From Allosaccharopolyspora coralli (lineage in GTDB: Bacteria; Actinomycetota; Actinomycetes; Mycobacteriales; Pseudonocardiaceae), in contig NZ_CP045929.1 of NCBI RefSeq assembly GCF_009664835.1, forward strand, positions 496,001 to 560,000: a DNA stretch of 64,000 bases, in the 5' to 3' direction. Shown piece by piece: positions 55,847 to 64,000 of the stretch. The notes under the pieces were generated by a model. The model was not told the DNA's origin, did no database searches, and was given only the letters and a program-made list of their open reading frames with translations. The position numbers and the translations under genes are program-made. Each line of letters starts with the position of its first letter. Positions within the stretch are counted from its first letter, which is position 1.

Positions 55847-57187
55847 ATGGGTGTGCGCGGGCGGGAGCTGGGGGAGTCGCGCGCAGGACGCACCGCAGCT
55901 TTGGGAAGGCTGCTCAGCACGGTCTTCCTCGACACGCGGCCGCTGCGGTACCCCGCGTACCGCAGGCTGTGGATCTCGACGATCGTCACCACGGTCGGCG
56001 CCTCGCTGAGCACCGTCGCGGTGCCCACGCAGCTCTACACGATCACCGGAACGTCGGCTTACGTCGGCCTCGCGGGGTTGTTCGGGCTGATGCCGCTGCT
56101 CGTGTTCGGGCTGTGGGGCGGCGCCGTCGCGGACACTGTGGATCGGCGGAAACTCCTGCTGATCACGAACACGGGATTGGCCGCGACCGCGGTCCTGCTG
56201 TGGCTCGTCGCGGCAGCCGACGTGCGCTCGCCGTGGGTGGTGCTCGGTCTGTTCTCGCTGCAGCAGACGTTCTTCGCGGTGAACTCGCCCGCACGGATGG
56301 CCACGATCGCGCGCCTGATCCCGCTGCACCTGCTCGCGCCCGCGCAGGCGCTCGGAGCGACCGTTTTCACGTTCGGCTCGATCATGGGCCCGCTGATGGC
56401 CGGCTCGTTGCTCGCCGTCACCGGCCTGCCTGTGCTGTACCTGATCGACGCCGTCGCACTGAGCCTCGCGCTCTGGGCGATCGTGCGTCTGCCCGCGTTG
56501 CCTCCGCAGGAAGGCGCCCCGACCTCGGCGGGGCTGCGCTCGGTGATCGACGGGTTCCGGTACCTCACCCTGCACAAGGTGCTGCTGGCCTCGTTCGTCC
56601 TGGACATCATCGCCATGGTGTTCGGGATGCCCCGAGCGCTGTTCCCCGAGATGGCCGAGCGCACCTTCGGTGACCCGCCGGGAGGGGGCACCGCGCTCGG
56701 GTGGCTGTTCGCGGCGATCCCGATCGGGGCGTTCCTGCTCGGGGTCGTGTCCGGTTGGCTGCATCGCTTTCAGCGGCACGGTGTCGGAGTCACCCTCGCC
56801 GTGCTCGCCTGGGGTGTCGCCGTGGTCGCCTTCGGCATGACGGACGTGCTGTGGCTGGCCGTGCTGTTCCTCGCGATCGGCGGAGCCGCGGACCTGATCA
56901 GCATGGTCTACCGCAGCGCCATCCTGCAGGCGGCAGCCACCGATTCGATGCGCGGCCGCATGCAGGGCGTGTTCGTCGTCGTGGTGGCCGGAGGACCGAG
57001 GCTCGCCGACACGCTCCACGGCGCCGGCGGCGCCGCGCTCGGCACTCAAACCGCGGTCGCCGGCGGCGGAGTGCTCGTCGTCGTGTTCACCGTCGTCGCG
57101 GCTCTGTGCATGCCGGCCTTCTGGCGCTATCGGGCGCCGGTCGAGGAAGCCGAACCGGGACGGACGGAACCGCAACACCATCCCTGA
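55847..57187 (+). CDS. MFS transporter (MFS_3/EntS-like)
   Basis: A 446-residue transporter from ATG 55847. The start of the fold is RYPAYRRLWISTIVTTVGAS. Motif A is GAVADTVDRRKLLLI and a central loop is PGGGTALGWLFAAIPIGAFL. Twelve spans are expected. It groups by eye with EntS-like exporters; the substrate is unknown. It may be expressed alone, since repeats separate it from pdxH and a 66-bp gap separates it from the APC permease. Confidence 0.87.
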   Translation: MGVRGRELGESRAGRTAALGRLLSTVFLDTRPLRYPAYRRLWISTIVTTVGASLSTVAVPTQLYTITGTSAYVGLAGLFGLMPLLVFGLWGGAVADTVDRRKLLLITNTGLAATAVLLWLVAAADVRSPWVVLGLFSLQQTFFAVNSPARMATIARLIPLHLLAPAQALGATVFTFGSIMGPLMAGSLLAVTGLPVLYLIDAVALSLALWAIVRLPALPPQEGAPTSAGLRSVIDGFRYLTLHKVLLASFVLDIIAMVFGMPRALFPEMAERTFGDPPGGGTALGWLFAAIPIGAFLLGVVSGWLHRFQRHGVGVTLAVLAWGVAVVAFGMTDVLWLAVLFLAIGGAADLISMVYRSAILQAAATDSMRGRMQGVFVVVVAGGPRLADTLHGAGGAALGTQTAVAGGGVLVVVFTVVAALCMPAFWRYRAPVEEAEPGRTEPQHHP

Positions 57188-57253
57188 CCTGGTTCGTTCA
57201 CGGTTCGGGGGGCGGTTTTAGCCCGTCCGGGTGGCCGGTGCACACTCTCCCGC

Positions 57254-58648
57254 ATGGCGAACGAGACCACCGTGAGCCCCGACGCGTCGGGAGGCCCGGA
57301 GAACCCTGGCCTCAAGAGGGTGATGGGGCCCAAACTGCTGTTGTTCTTCGTGATCGGAGACATCCTCGGCACCACGATCTACTCGCTGACCGGCAAGGTC
57401 GCAGGCAAGGTCGGCGGCGCGCTGTGGGTGCCGTTCCTCGTCGCGTTCGTCGTGGCGTTCCTGACCGCGTTCAGTTATCTGGAACTGGTCGGCAAGTACC
57501 CGAAGGCGGGTGGCGCGCCGCTCTACGTCCACCGCGCGTTCGGGATCCACTTCCTGACCTTCCTCATCGCGTTCGCCGTGATGAGCTCGGGCATCACCTC
57601 CGCCGCGTCCGCCGCGCAGGCGTTCAGCGGCGACTACATGGAGGAAGTCATCGGCACCGGCGTGCCGTCGTGGGGCATCGCGATCGGCTTCGTCCTCCTG
57701 CTGGCCGCGATCAACCTTCGTGGCGTCAGCGAGTCGGTGAAGATGAACATCGTGCTGACGTGCATCGAACTCGGTGGTCTCGCCATCGTCATCGCGACAG
57801 GCCTGTTCGCCCTGTTCGGCGGGAGTTCGAATCCGGACGTCACGCCGGACCCGTCCCGGCTGCTGGAGTTCAACCCGGATTCCTCGCCGTTGCTGGCGAT
57901 CACCTCGGCGACCGCCTTGGCGTTCTTCGCGATGGTCGGCTTCGAGGACTCGGTGAACATGGCCGAGGAGACGAAGGACCCGGCCAAGACGTTCCCGCGA
58001 GCCCTGTTGCTGGGCCTCGGCGTCACCGCCCTGATCTACCTGGTGATCGCGGTGATCACTTCGACGTTGGTGCCGACGGACGAGCTCGCCGCCTCCGACG
58101 GTCCGCTGCTGCTCGTCGTGCAGGCCGCCGCGCCGTGGTTCCCCGCCGTGCTGTTCTCGGCCATCGCGCTGTTCGCCGTCACCAACACCGCGCTGATCAA
58201 CATGCTGATGGCCAGCCGTCTGCTGTACGGCATGGCGAACGAGAAGATCATCCCGAAGCAGTTCGGCTCGGTGTACCGCAAACGGCAGACTCCGTGGGTC
58301 TCCATCCTGTTCACGAGCATCATCGCGATCGCGCTGGTGAGCACGTTGGAGATCGAGAACCTGGGCAGCACGACCTCGTTGCTGTTGCTGACCGTCTTCG
58401 CCGTCGTGAACGTGGCCGTTCTGGTGCTGCGGAAGGAAAAGGTCGAGCACGAGCACTTCCGCGCCCCGACCTGGGTGCCCGTGCTCGGCGCGATCACCTG
58501 CGCGTTCTTCGCGAGTCCGTTCTCCGGGCGGCCCGCCACCGAGTACGTGATCATGGGGCTGTTGCTGGGCGTCGGTGTGTTGTTCTGGGTCGTGAACTAC
58601 TTCGTCACCGGCCGCACGCGGTTCAACGCGGAATCCCTGCAGAAGTAG
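57254..58648 (+). CDS. APC family amino-acid permease
   Basis: A 464-residue protein with about 12 spans. The first span carries the APC unwound-helix motif (LLLFFVIGDILGTTIYSLTG). Another typical region is ALAFFAMVGFEDSVNMAEET, with the conserved Phe-Glu pair. It probably imports an amino acid or amine. ATG 57254. It ends at a bidirectional terminator facing DUF305. Confidence 0.9.
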   Translation: MANETTVSPDASGGPENPGLKRVMGPKLLLFFVIGDILGTTIYSLTGKVAGKVGGALWVPFLVAFVVAFLTAFSYLELVGKYPKAGGAPLYVHRAFGIHFLTFLIAFAVMSSGITSAASAAQAFSGDYMEEVIGTGVPSWGIAIGFVLLLAAINLRGVSESVKMNIVLTCIELGGLAIVIATGLFALFGGSSNPDVTPDPSRLLEFNPDSSPLLAITSATALAFFAMVGFEDSVNMAEETKDPAKTFPRALLLGLGVTALIYLVIAVITSTLVPTDELAASDGPLLLVVQAAAPWFPAVLFSAIALFAVTNTALINMLMASRLLYGMANEKIIPKQFGSVYRKRQTPWVSILFTSIIAIALVSTLEIENLGSTTSLLLLTVFAVVNVAVLVLRKEKVEHEHFRAPTWVPVLGAITCAFFASPFSGRPATEYVIMGLLLGVGVLFWVVNYFVTGRTRFNAESLQK

Positions 58649-58656
58649 CCACCGTC

Positions 58657-58695
58657 GGCTCGGAGCCCCGCACGCTCGGTGCGGGGCTCCGAGCC
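58657..58695. terminator. Bidirectional terminator
   Basis: GGCTCGGAGCCCCGCAC (58657-58673) pairs perfectly with 58679-58695 around loop GCTCG. It lies 8 bp after the permease stop and 15 bp from the convergent DUF305 stop. Confidence 0.85.
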
Positions 58696-58709
58696 GTTCC
58701 GAGCGACGC

Positions 58710-59324
58710 TCAGTTCTGTTCGAGCAGGTTGTTCATGGTGTCGATCTCGGCTCGCTGAGAGTCGATGATCTGCTGCGCGAGCTGCTTGGCCTCGGGGTTC
58801 TGTCCGTCGTCGAGTTCGGTCCGAGCCATCGTCACCGCGCCTTCGTGATGTTCGATCATCATGGTCAGAAACATCCGGTCGAACTGTGCGCCTTCTGCCT
58901 GGCCGAACCGTTGCATCTGGTCGGGCGACATCATGCCCATGTCACCGTGATCCATACCGTGCATGTCGGACGGCGATTCCGGCACACCCCAGTCCCGGAG
59001 CATGCCGGACATCGCCTGAATCTCCGGTCCTTGGGCGGCCTCGATCTGCCGGGCGAGGTCCTTGACCTGGTCGGACTGGGCGCGCTCGGGAGCGGGACGG
59101 GACATCTCGATCGCCTGTTCGTGGTGCGGGATCATGCCCTGAAGGAAGGCGACGTCGGCCTGGTTGTGCCCGCCTTGCTCGGCCTCCGGATTCTGGGACT
59201 GTTCGGTGTTCGGCGGAGTTGCGGGGGCCGGATTCGTGTTCTCGCCGGTGCCGCCGCATCCGGCGAGCAGCGCGGCCGCGGCGACGGCCGCCGCCGCGGA
59301 ACGGAGCACGTGGGTGCGTTGCAT
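58710..59324 (-). CDS. DUF305 lipoprotein of a copper cassette
   Basis: A 204-residue exported lipoprotein (lipobox LLAGCG) from ATG 59324 after GAGGAA. The ferritin-like DUF305 core has two HH-E style blocks (FLQGMIPHHEQAIEMSRPAP and FLTMMIEHHEGAVTMARTEL) and a Met/His-rich loop (DMHGMDHGDMGMMSPDQM). Such Met/His clusters suggest copper binding outside the membrane. It is the last gene after copA and the DUF6153-like gene on the same strand. Confidence 0.9.
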   Translation of the reverse strand: MQRTHVLRSAAAAVAAAALLAGCGGTGENTNPAPATPPNTEQSQNPEAEQGGHNQADVAFLQGMIPHHEQAIEMSRPAPERAQSDQVKDLARQIEAAQGPEIQAMSGMLRDWGVPESPSDMHGMDHGDMGMMSPDQMQRFGQAEGAQFDRMFLTMMIEHHEGAVTMARTELDDGQNPEAKQLAQQIIDSQRAEIDTMNNLLEQN

Positions 59325-59421
59325 GGTGTGTTCCTCGTCTTTCGGCATCGTGACGTGTGTTTCGGGAACTGCGTGCATGGCCGTTTCGGCTCGAAGGGTC
59401 GAAACGGCCGCACACGAGCTC

Positions 59422-59853
59422 TCACAGCCGAAGTACGCACAGCATCGCGAGCCTGCGGGGAACGGGTAACGCCGGCCGGAACCGGTGCAGCCCGGGGCGT
59501 CGTTCCGAACTCGCCCGGGGCAGTCGCACCCGGATTTCGCCGGTCACCGCGGAAAAGAGCAGCAGTGCGAAGCCGAGCATGATCGTCAGACACAGGTGCA
59601 GCACGTCGTGTGACGACGAGCCGTGTGTCTCGTCGCCGAGTCCGGTGGTTGCCGGGGAGGTCGTGACCTCGCCCGCTTCCACACGCACAGGCTCGTCATG
59701 TGCCCGGTGGTGCTGTGTCTGCGCGGCACTGCCTGCGGGCGAAGGCACCTCGTGCGCCTGATCGTGAAGTCCGGGCGCATGGTGCATGACCATCACGGCG
59801 AACGTAAGGAGGATCAACAGCCCCCACCGGTAGATCCCGGACGTTCGCCGCAT
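59422..59853 (-). CDS. DUF6153-like small membrane protein
   Basis: A 143-residue protein from ATG 59853. A first span (WGLLILLTFAVMVMHHAPGL) is followed by an exported His-rich segment (THGSSSHDVLHLCL) and a second span (LTIMLGFALLLFSAVTG). Proteins of this type accompany DUF305 and copper genes in actinomycetes. Its function is unknown; the His-rich loop suggests metal contact. The family assignment is from memory. Confidence 0.55.
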   Translation of the reverse strand: MRRTSGIYRWGLLILLTFAVMVMHHAPGLHDQAHEVPSPAGSAAQTQHHRAHDEPVRVEAGEVTTSPATTGLGDETHGSSSHDVLHLCLTIMLGFALLLFSAVTGEIRVRLPRASSERRPGLHRFRPALPVPRRLAMLCVLRL

Positions 59854-59938
59854 ACCGCCACCGTACAGCGACGCACGCGGGGCGGCCGCCGCGCCGACGA
59901 ACCCCTTGCGAGAGTGGTCGGGTTGGTCTGCGTGGCCG

Positions 59939-62260
59939 CTACGCATCGATCGAGGCGGGAACGGGCCGGTCGGCCTCGACCCGCACCGGGGTCTGTGTCG
60001 TGGTGCTGCGGAACCGTCGCAGCCGCAGGCTGTTGCCGACGACGAAGACGCTGGAGAAGCCCATAGCGGCGCCGGCGATCATGGGGTTGAGCAGCCCGGC
60101 GGCGGCCAGTGGCAGCGCGGCGACGTTGTAGGCGAAGGCCCAGAACAGGTTCCCCTTGATCGTGCCCAGGGTGCGGCGGGCGAGCCGGATCGCGTCGGCG
60201 GCCACGCGCAGGTCGCCGCGCACCAAGGTCAGGTCGGAAGCCTGAATGGCCACGTCGGCGCCGGTTCCCATGGCCAGGCCGAGTTCGGCCTTGGCCAGCG
60301 CGGCGGCGTCGTTGATGCCGTCGCCGACCATGGCCACGACCCGCCCGTCGTGCTGCAGCCGGGTGACGACGTCGACCTTGTCCCTGGGCAGCACCTCCGC
60401 GATGACTTCGTCGATGCCGACCTCGGCCGCGACGCTGCGGGCCACCGACTCGTTGTCCCCGGTCAGCAGGACCGGGCTGAGGCCGAGCCCGCGCAGTTCG
60501 GCGATCGCTTCCGCCGAGGTCGGTTTGACGGTGTCGGCCACCTCCAGCACGGCGCGGGCCGCGCCCGCCCACGCCACCGCGATCGCGGTTCGGCCTTGGC
60601 GTTCAGCGTCGGTTCGGACGGCGGCGAGCTCGTCGGGCAGCGGCTGACTCCACTGCTCCAGCAATGCGGGCCGGCCCACCAACACGGCTTCGCCGTCGAC
60701 CACGGCCTGCACGCCCAGCCCTTCGACGTTGGTGAACTCGTCGACCGTCGGAAGCGCCCCCAGCCGCTCGGCAGCTCCGTTCGCGATGGCCTTCGCGATC
60801 GGGTGCTCCGATGCCTGCTCGGCCGCCCCGGCCAGGCGTAGCGCCTCCGCTTCCTCGGCCCCGACGGTGTGCACTGCGACCAGTGACATCTGGCCCGTCG
60901 TGACGGTGCCGGTCTTGTCCAGCACGACCGTGTCGATCCGCCGGGTCGACTCGAGCACCTCGGGCCCCTTGAGCAGAATGCCCAGCTGGGCACCCCGGCC
61001 GGTGCCGACCATGAGCGCGGTGGGTGTGGCCAGTCCGAGCGCGCACGGGCAGGCGATGATCAGCACGGCAACGGCGGCGGTGAACGCTGCGGCCGCACCG
61101 GCACCGGCGAGCAGCCAGAAGGCCAACGCCGCGAGAGCCAACAGGATCACAGCAGGCACGAACACCGCCGAGATGCGGTCGGCCAGGCGCTGGACCGCCG
61201 CCTTGCCGTTCTGGGCGTCCTCGACGAGCTTGGCCATCTGAGCCAGCTGCGTGTCCGAACCGACACGGGTGGCACGCACCACGAGCCTGCCGCCGTCGTT
61301 GACCGTGGCACCCACGACCGAGTCCCCGACACCGACTTCGACCGGGACGGACTCCCCGGTGAGCATGCTCGCGTCGACTGCGGAGTTGCCCTCTTCGACC
61401 ACGCCGTCGGTGGCGATCTTCTCGCCGGGCCGGACCACGAACCGGTCACCCTCGACGAGTTGCTCGGTGCCGATGCGCTGCTCGCGGCCGTCGCGGAACA
61501 CCGCGACTTCCTTGGCGCCGAGTTCGAGCAGCGCACGCAGGGCGGCACCGGCGCGGCGCTTGGAGCGGGCCTCGAAGTAGCGGCCGGCCAACACGAACGT
61601 GGTCACTCCGGCCGCGACCTCGAGGTAGATGTTCCCGGCGCCGTCCGTCGGCCGGATGGTGAGCTCGAACGGGTGAGTCATGCCGGGCATGCCTGCGTCA
61701 CCGAAGAGCAGGGCGTAGAGCGACCAGGCGAAGGCCGCCAGGGTTCCCATCGAGATCAGGGTGTCCATCGTGGCCGCGCCGTGGCGCAGGTTGGTCCACG
61801 CCGCCCGGTGGAACGGCCACGCTCCCCAGACGACCACGGGCGCCGCCAGGGTCAGCGAGATCCACTGCCAATAGGTGAACTGCAGCAACGGCAGCATCGC
61901 CATCGCGATGACCGGCACCGACAACGCCGCGGAGATGAGCACCCGGTCCCGCAGTGCCGTGGTCGGGTCCTCGGTGTCGGTGCTCGTCCCACCGTTCGGC
62001 TGGTCGGCGGAGGTCGATTGCGCTGGGAGTGCGGTGGAGTACCCGGCGGCCTCGACCTGGCCGACGAGCCGGTCGGGATCCAGCTCGGCGGGGTAGGTGA
62101 CTTTGGCCTTCTCGGTGGCGAAGTTGACCGTGGCGGTGACGCCGTCCAGCTTGCCCAGCTTCCGCTCGACACGGGCCGCACACGAGGCGCAGGTCATGCC
62201 GCTGATGGCCAGCTCGACCTCGTGAGTGGGGCCGGGCTCCGTGCCGGTGACCGTGCTCAT
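59939..62260 (-). CDS. copA: Copper-exporting P-type ATPase CopA
   Basis: A 773-residue P1B ATPase from ATG 62260 after AGGAGCAGC. One N-terminal HMA domain has C24 and C27 ([11 protein letters not shown]). The transmembrane metal site is [12 protein letters not shown], the phosphorylation site is DKTGTVTTG, the nucleotide-site HP is SEHPIAKAI and the hinge is [15 protein letters not shown] plus a CxxC HMA indicates Cu(I) export. It precedes the DUF6153-like and DUF305 genes, forming a copper-resistance unit. Its promoter carries a CsoR-like box. Confidence 0.94.
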   Translation of the reverse strand: MSTVTGTEPGPTHEVELAISGMTCASCAARVERKLGKLDGVTATVNFATEKAKVTYPAELDPDRLVGQVEAAGYSTALPAQSTSADQPNGGTSTDTEDPTTALRDRVLISAALSVPVIAMAMLPLLQFTYWQWISLTLAAPVVVWGAWPFHRAAWTNLRHGAATMDTLISMGTLAAFAWSLYALLFGDAGMPGMTHPFELTIRPTDGAGNIYLEVAAGVTTFVLAGRYFEARSKRRAGAALRALLELGAKEVAVFRDGREQRIGTEQLVEGDRFVVRPGEKIATDGVVEEGNSAVDASMLTGESVPVEVGVGDSVVGATVNDGGRLVVRATRVGSDTQLAQMAKLVEDAQNGKAAVQRLADRISAVFVPAVILLALAALAFWLLAGAGAAAAFTAAVAVLIIACPCALGLATPTALMVGTGRGAQLGILLKGPEVLESTRRIDTVVLDKTGTVTTGQMSLVAVHTVGAEEAEALRLAGAAEQASEHPIAKAIANGAAERLGALPTVDEFTNVEGLGVQAVVDGEAVLVGRPALLEQWSQPLPDELAAVRTDAERQGRTAIAVAWAGAARAVLEVADTVKPTSAEAIAELRGLGLSPVLLTGDNESVARSVAAEVGIDEVIAEVLPRDKVDVVTRLQHDGRVVAMVGDGINDAAALAKAELGLAMGTGADVAIQASDLTLVRGDLRVAADAIRLARRTLGTIKGNLFWAFAYNVAALPLAAAGLLNPMIAGAAMGFSSVFVVGNSLRLRRFRSTTTQTPVRVEADRPVPASIDA

Positions 62261-62366
62261 GCAGCTGCTCCTGTTGTTCGCGACACCGGATCGGTGCCTG
62301 CTGGATGGTGGCGCATGCCGTGCGGGCATACCAGGCGACTGGCGCCTCCAGGTCGGAGACTCCACA

Positions 62367-62397
62367 TGTATACCCCTAGGGGGTAGTAGTATGTCAA
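62367..62397 (-). promoter_or_regulatory. copA promoter with CsoR-like box
   Basis: On the minus strand, TTGACA (62392-62397) and TATACA (62367-62372) are separated by 19 bp. The box TACCCCTAGGGGGTA (62371-62385, plus strand) lies in the spacer and overlaps the -10. The dyad matches CsoR-type copper operators; a 19-bp spacer would also suit a MerR-type activator. Confidence 0.7.
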
Positions 62398-62511
62398 ATC
62401 CGAGCCCGGTCAGTGGTGTGCAGGAAAGCTGTGTGCCCGTATCGGTTCGTGCTCACGCGGTCCGAAGTGTTCTCCGGCCGATCGACGGCTCCCGATGGTT
62501 AGGGTGGGGAT

Positions 62512-63441
62512 GTGAGCGATCGTGTCCCCACGACCGGCAGGCAGTTCGAGATCCGGCACGATGCGACCCGCGCCGTCGTCACCGAGGTCGGCGCGGCGCT
62601 GCGGGTGTTCGAAGTGGACGGTGTGCCGTACTCCGAAACCTACGCCGCCGACGACACCCCGCCCGGCGGCGCGGGTGCGGTCCTGGTGCCCTGGCCGAAC
62701 CGGGTCGCCGACGGACGGTGGACGCTGGAACGCGAGCCGCAGCAGCTCGCGCTCACCGAACCCGAGCGCGGCAACGCCATCCACGGTCTGGTGCGGCACA
62801 CGGCCTGGACCGTCGTCGAGCACGCTGAGTCCACAGTGGTACTCAACGCGATGGTGCCGCCGCAGCCGGGCTGGCCTGCGCCGTTGCTGACGTCGATCGG
62901 GTACCACGTCGACGCCGCAGGGCTCACCGTCACGCACACCGTGGAGAACCTTGGCGCCCGTGCCGTGCCGTTCGGCGTCGGTGTCCACCCGTACCCACGC
63001 GCGGGTCGCGCCGAGACTGACGAGTGCACGCTGCGGCTCGCCGCCGGCAGCGTCGTTCCCGTCGACCCGGAACGGTTGCTGCCCGTGCGGCCGCCTCGCG
63101 CGCTCGAAGGCTCCGAACAGGATTTCCGGTCGGGCCGTGCGATGGCGGGGGTGCTGCTGGACACCGCCTTCGGTGGCGCGACACCCCGTCCCGACGACCC
63201 GGACGGCAAGGTCCGCCACCGGCTCACGCACCCGTCCGGGCAGGGAGTCGAACTCTGGGCCGACCCGGTCTTCGGCTGGGTGCAGGTCTACACGGCCGAC
63301 GACTACCCCGGCCGCGGACGGGCGGTGGCGATCGAGCCCATGACCTGCCCGCCCGACGCCCTGAACTCGGGAACCGACCTCATCGTGCTCTCCCCGGCCG
63401 AGTCCTGGATGGCCCGCTGGGGCCTGCGTCCGCTGGGCTGA
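62512..63441 (+). CDS. Aldose 1-epimerase family protein
   Basis: A 309-residue mutarotase-fold protein. Key segments are AVLVPWPNRVADGRW, GNAIHGLVRHTAW (catalytic His), FGVGVHPYPR and a late IEPMTCPPDALNSG with the catalytic Glu. It interconverts anomers of a sugar such as glucose or galactose. GTG 62512 starts the plus-strand gene divergent from copA. Confidence 0.9.
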   Translation: MSDRVPTTGRQFEIRHDATRAVVTEVGAALRVFEVDGVPYSETYAADDTPPGGAGAVLVPWPNRVADGRWTLEREPQQLALTEPERGNAIHGLVRHTAWTVVEHAESTVVLNAMVPPQPGWPAPLLTSIGYHVDAAGLTVTHTVENLGARAVPFGVGVHPYPRAGRAETDECTLRLAAGSVVPVDPERLLPVRPPRALEGSEQDFRSGRAMAGVLLDTAFGGATPRPDDPDGKVRHRLTHPSGQGVELWADPVFGWVQVYTADDYPGRGRAVAIEPMTCPPDALNSGTDLIVLSPAESWMARWGLRPLG

Positions 63442-63457
63442 GGCCCACATTCATGGG

Positions 63458-63504
63458 GCGAACGGCACTCTCGCCTCGTGTGGTGGGGCGAAAGTGCCGT
63501 TCGC
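63458..63504. repeat. Family A palindrome with one arm mismatch
   Basis: GCGAACGGCACTCTCGCC (63458-63475) pairs with 63487-63504 apart from one base. It lies between convergent 3' ends. Confidence 0.8.
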
Positions 63505-63508
63505 CTCG

Positions 63509-64000
63509 TCACTTCGTGCGTAGGCCGCGGCCGATGAGCATGCGCTGGATCTGGTTGGTCCCTTCGAAGATCTGCAGCACCTTCGCCTCGCGCATGTAGC
63601 GCTCGGCGGGGAAGTCCCGCGTGTACCCGGCTCCGCCGAGCACCTGAACGGCGTCGGTCGTGACCTTCATGGCGGCGTCGGTGGCGACGAGCTTGGCCAC
63701 GGACGCCTGCTGTCCGAAGGGGAGTCCTGCGTCGCGACGCCGGGCCGCGTCCAGGTACGTCGCCCGCGCGGAGTGCACGGCGGCGGCCATGTCGGCGAGT
63801 AGGAATTCGAGGCCCTGGAACTCGATGACGGGTTTGCCGAATTGGTGGCGTTGCTCGGCGTAGTCGACCGCGAGATCGAGTGCCGCCTGCGCGAGCCCGA
63901 CCGCGCACGCGGAAATGCCGAGGCGGCCGGAGTCCAGTGCGGCCAGTGCGATCTTGAGTCCGTCTCCCTCGTTGCCGACGAGCCGTTCGCCGTCCAGGTG
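63509..64000 (-). CDS. Acyl-CoA dehydrogenase (N-terminal part beyond window)
   Basis: The C-terminal 163 codons are visible; the frame stays open to base 64000. FAD/acyl-CoA dehydrogenase motifs are LKIALAALDSGRLGISACAV, YAEQRHQFGKPVIEFQ, QVLGGAGYTRDFPAERYMRE and the C-terminal QIFEGTNQIQRMLIGRGL, which includes the usual catalytic Glu region (FEGT). It oxidises acyl-CoA in fatty-acid or branched-chain degradation. Confidence 0.93.
   Translation of the reverse strand, partial: HLDGERLVGNEGDGLKIALAALDSGRLGISACAVGLAQAALDLAVDYAEQRHQFGKPVIEFQGLEFLLADMAAAVHSARATYLDAARRRDAGLPFGQQASVAKLVATDAAMKVTTDAVQVLGGAGYTRDFPAERYMREAKVLQIFEGTNQIQRMLIGRGLRTK

Overview
The window is 64 kb of high-GC, gene-dense chromosome from an actinomycete, most likely of the family Pseudonocardiaceae (Amycolatopsis/Saccharomonospora-like). 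The evidence is a complete conservon-type CvnABCD signalling operon, a resuscitation-promoting factor with a long regulatory leader, SepH, DUF2537/DUF2771/DUF3027/DUF3558 proteins, an EspG with PE/PPE-like partners, and frequent GTG starts with 4-bp stop/start overlaps. From memory, much of the gene order follows the Mycobacterium tuberculosis Rv0862c-Rv0889c neighbourhood (helicase-associated protein, moaC/mog/moaE, rpfA, moaD/moaA, csp, DUF2771, MFS, DUF3027, MarR, TrmH-type methyltransferase, DUF2537, sepH, serC, citA). It is therefore core chromosome with inserted accessory genes, not a mobile island.

Layout. 1-4.6 kb: CvnABCD signalling operon, truncated at the window edge and with an apparent frameshift in cvnB. 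4.7-8.8 kb: helicase-associated protein, a small conserved protein and an ACT-domain malic enzyme. 8.9-18.2 kb: a molybdenum region with a MOSC protein, moaC, a MogA-MoaE fusion, rpf (interposed), moaD, moaA, a HTH-TOBE regulator, modABC and a coupled HAD phosphatase. 18.3-26.8 kb: YccF, PhzF, a FadD-like ligase, R2lox oxidase, HAD phosphatase, a halohydrin-dehalogenase-like SDR, an Asp-nucleophile alpha/beta hydrolase and a cold-shock protein. 26.8-33.8 kb: DUF2771 lipoprotein, MFS, glutaminyl cyclase, DUF3027 and a sacsin-type ATPase protein. 34.0-37.5 kb: PPE-like, DUF3558, PE-like and EspG module. 37.7-42.2 kb: DUF2530, purine permease, MarR, MFS, an IdeR-type box with a possible small RNA, and sodA. 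42.3-45.6 kb: cobalamin riboswitch and BtuFCD-type importer. 45.6-58.6 kb: GCS2 ligase, Bcr/CflA MFS, TrmH, DUF2537, sepH, serC, citA, pdxH, MFS and APC permease. 58.7-62.4 kb: copper cassette (DUF305, DUF6153-like, CopA). 62.5-64 kb: aldose epimerase and a truncated acyl-CoA dehydrogenase.

The most unusual content is intergenic. Family A is built from inverted GCGAACGGCACTTTCGCC arms. It lies at seven loci, five between convergent gene ends, and is expanded into tandem arrays at two of them. Family B is a composite of two DnaA-box-like TGTGGACAA 9-mers spaced 19 bp apart followed by a 28-30 bp perfect palindrome centred on AATTCGCGCGAATT. Four loci carry the full composite and one carries only the palindrome core. 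Other regulatory signals are a CRP-type site and a ydaO-type (c-di-AMP) leader before rpf, a cobalamin riboswitch before the BtuFCD genes, a near-consensus IdeR box with no protein gene behind it, and a CsoR-like box inside the copA promoter. I saw no tRNA, rRNA, phage, transposase or true CRISPR array.
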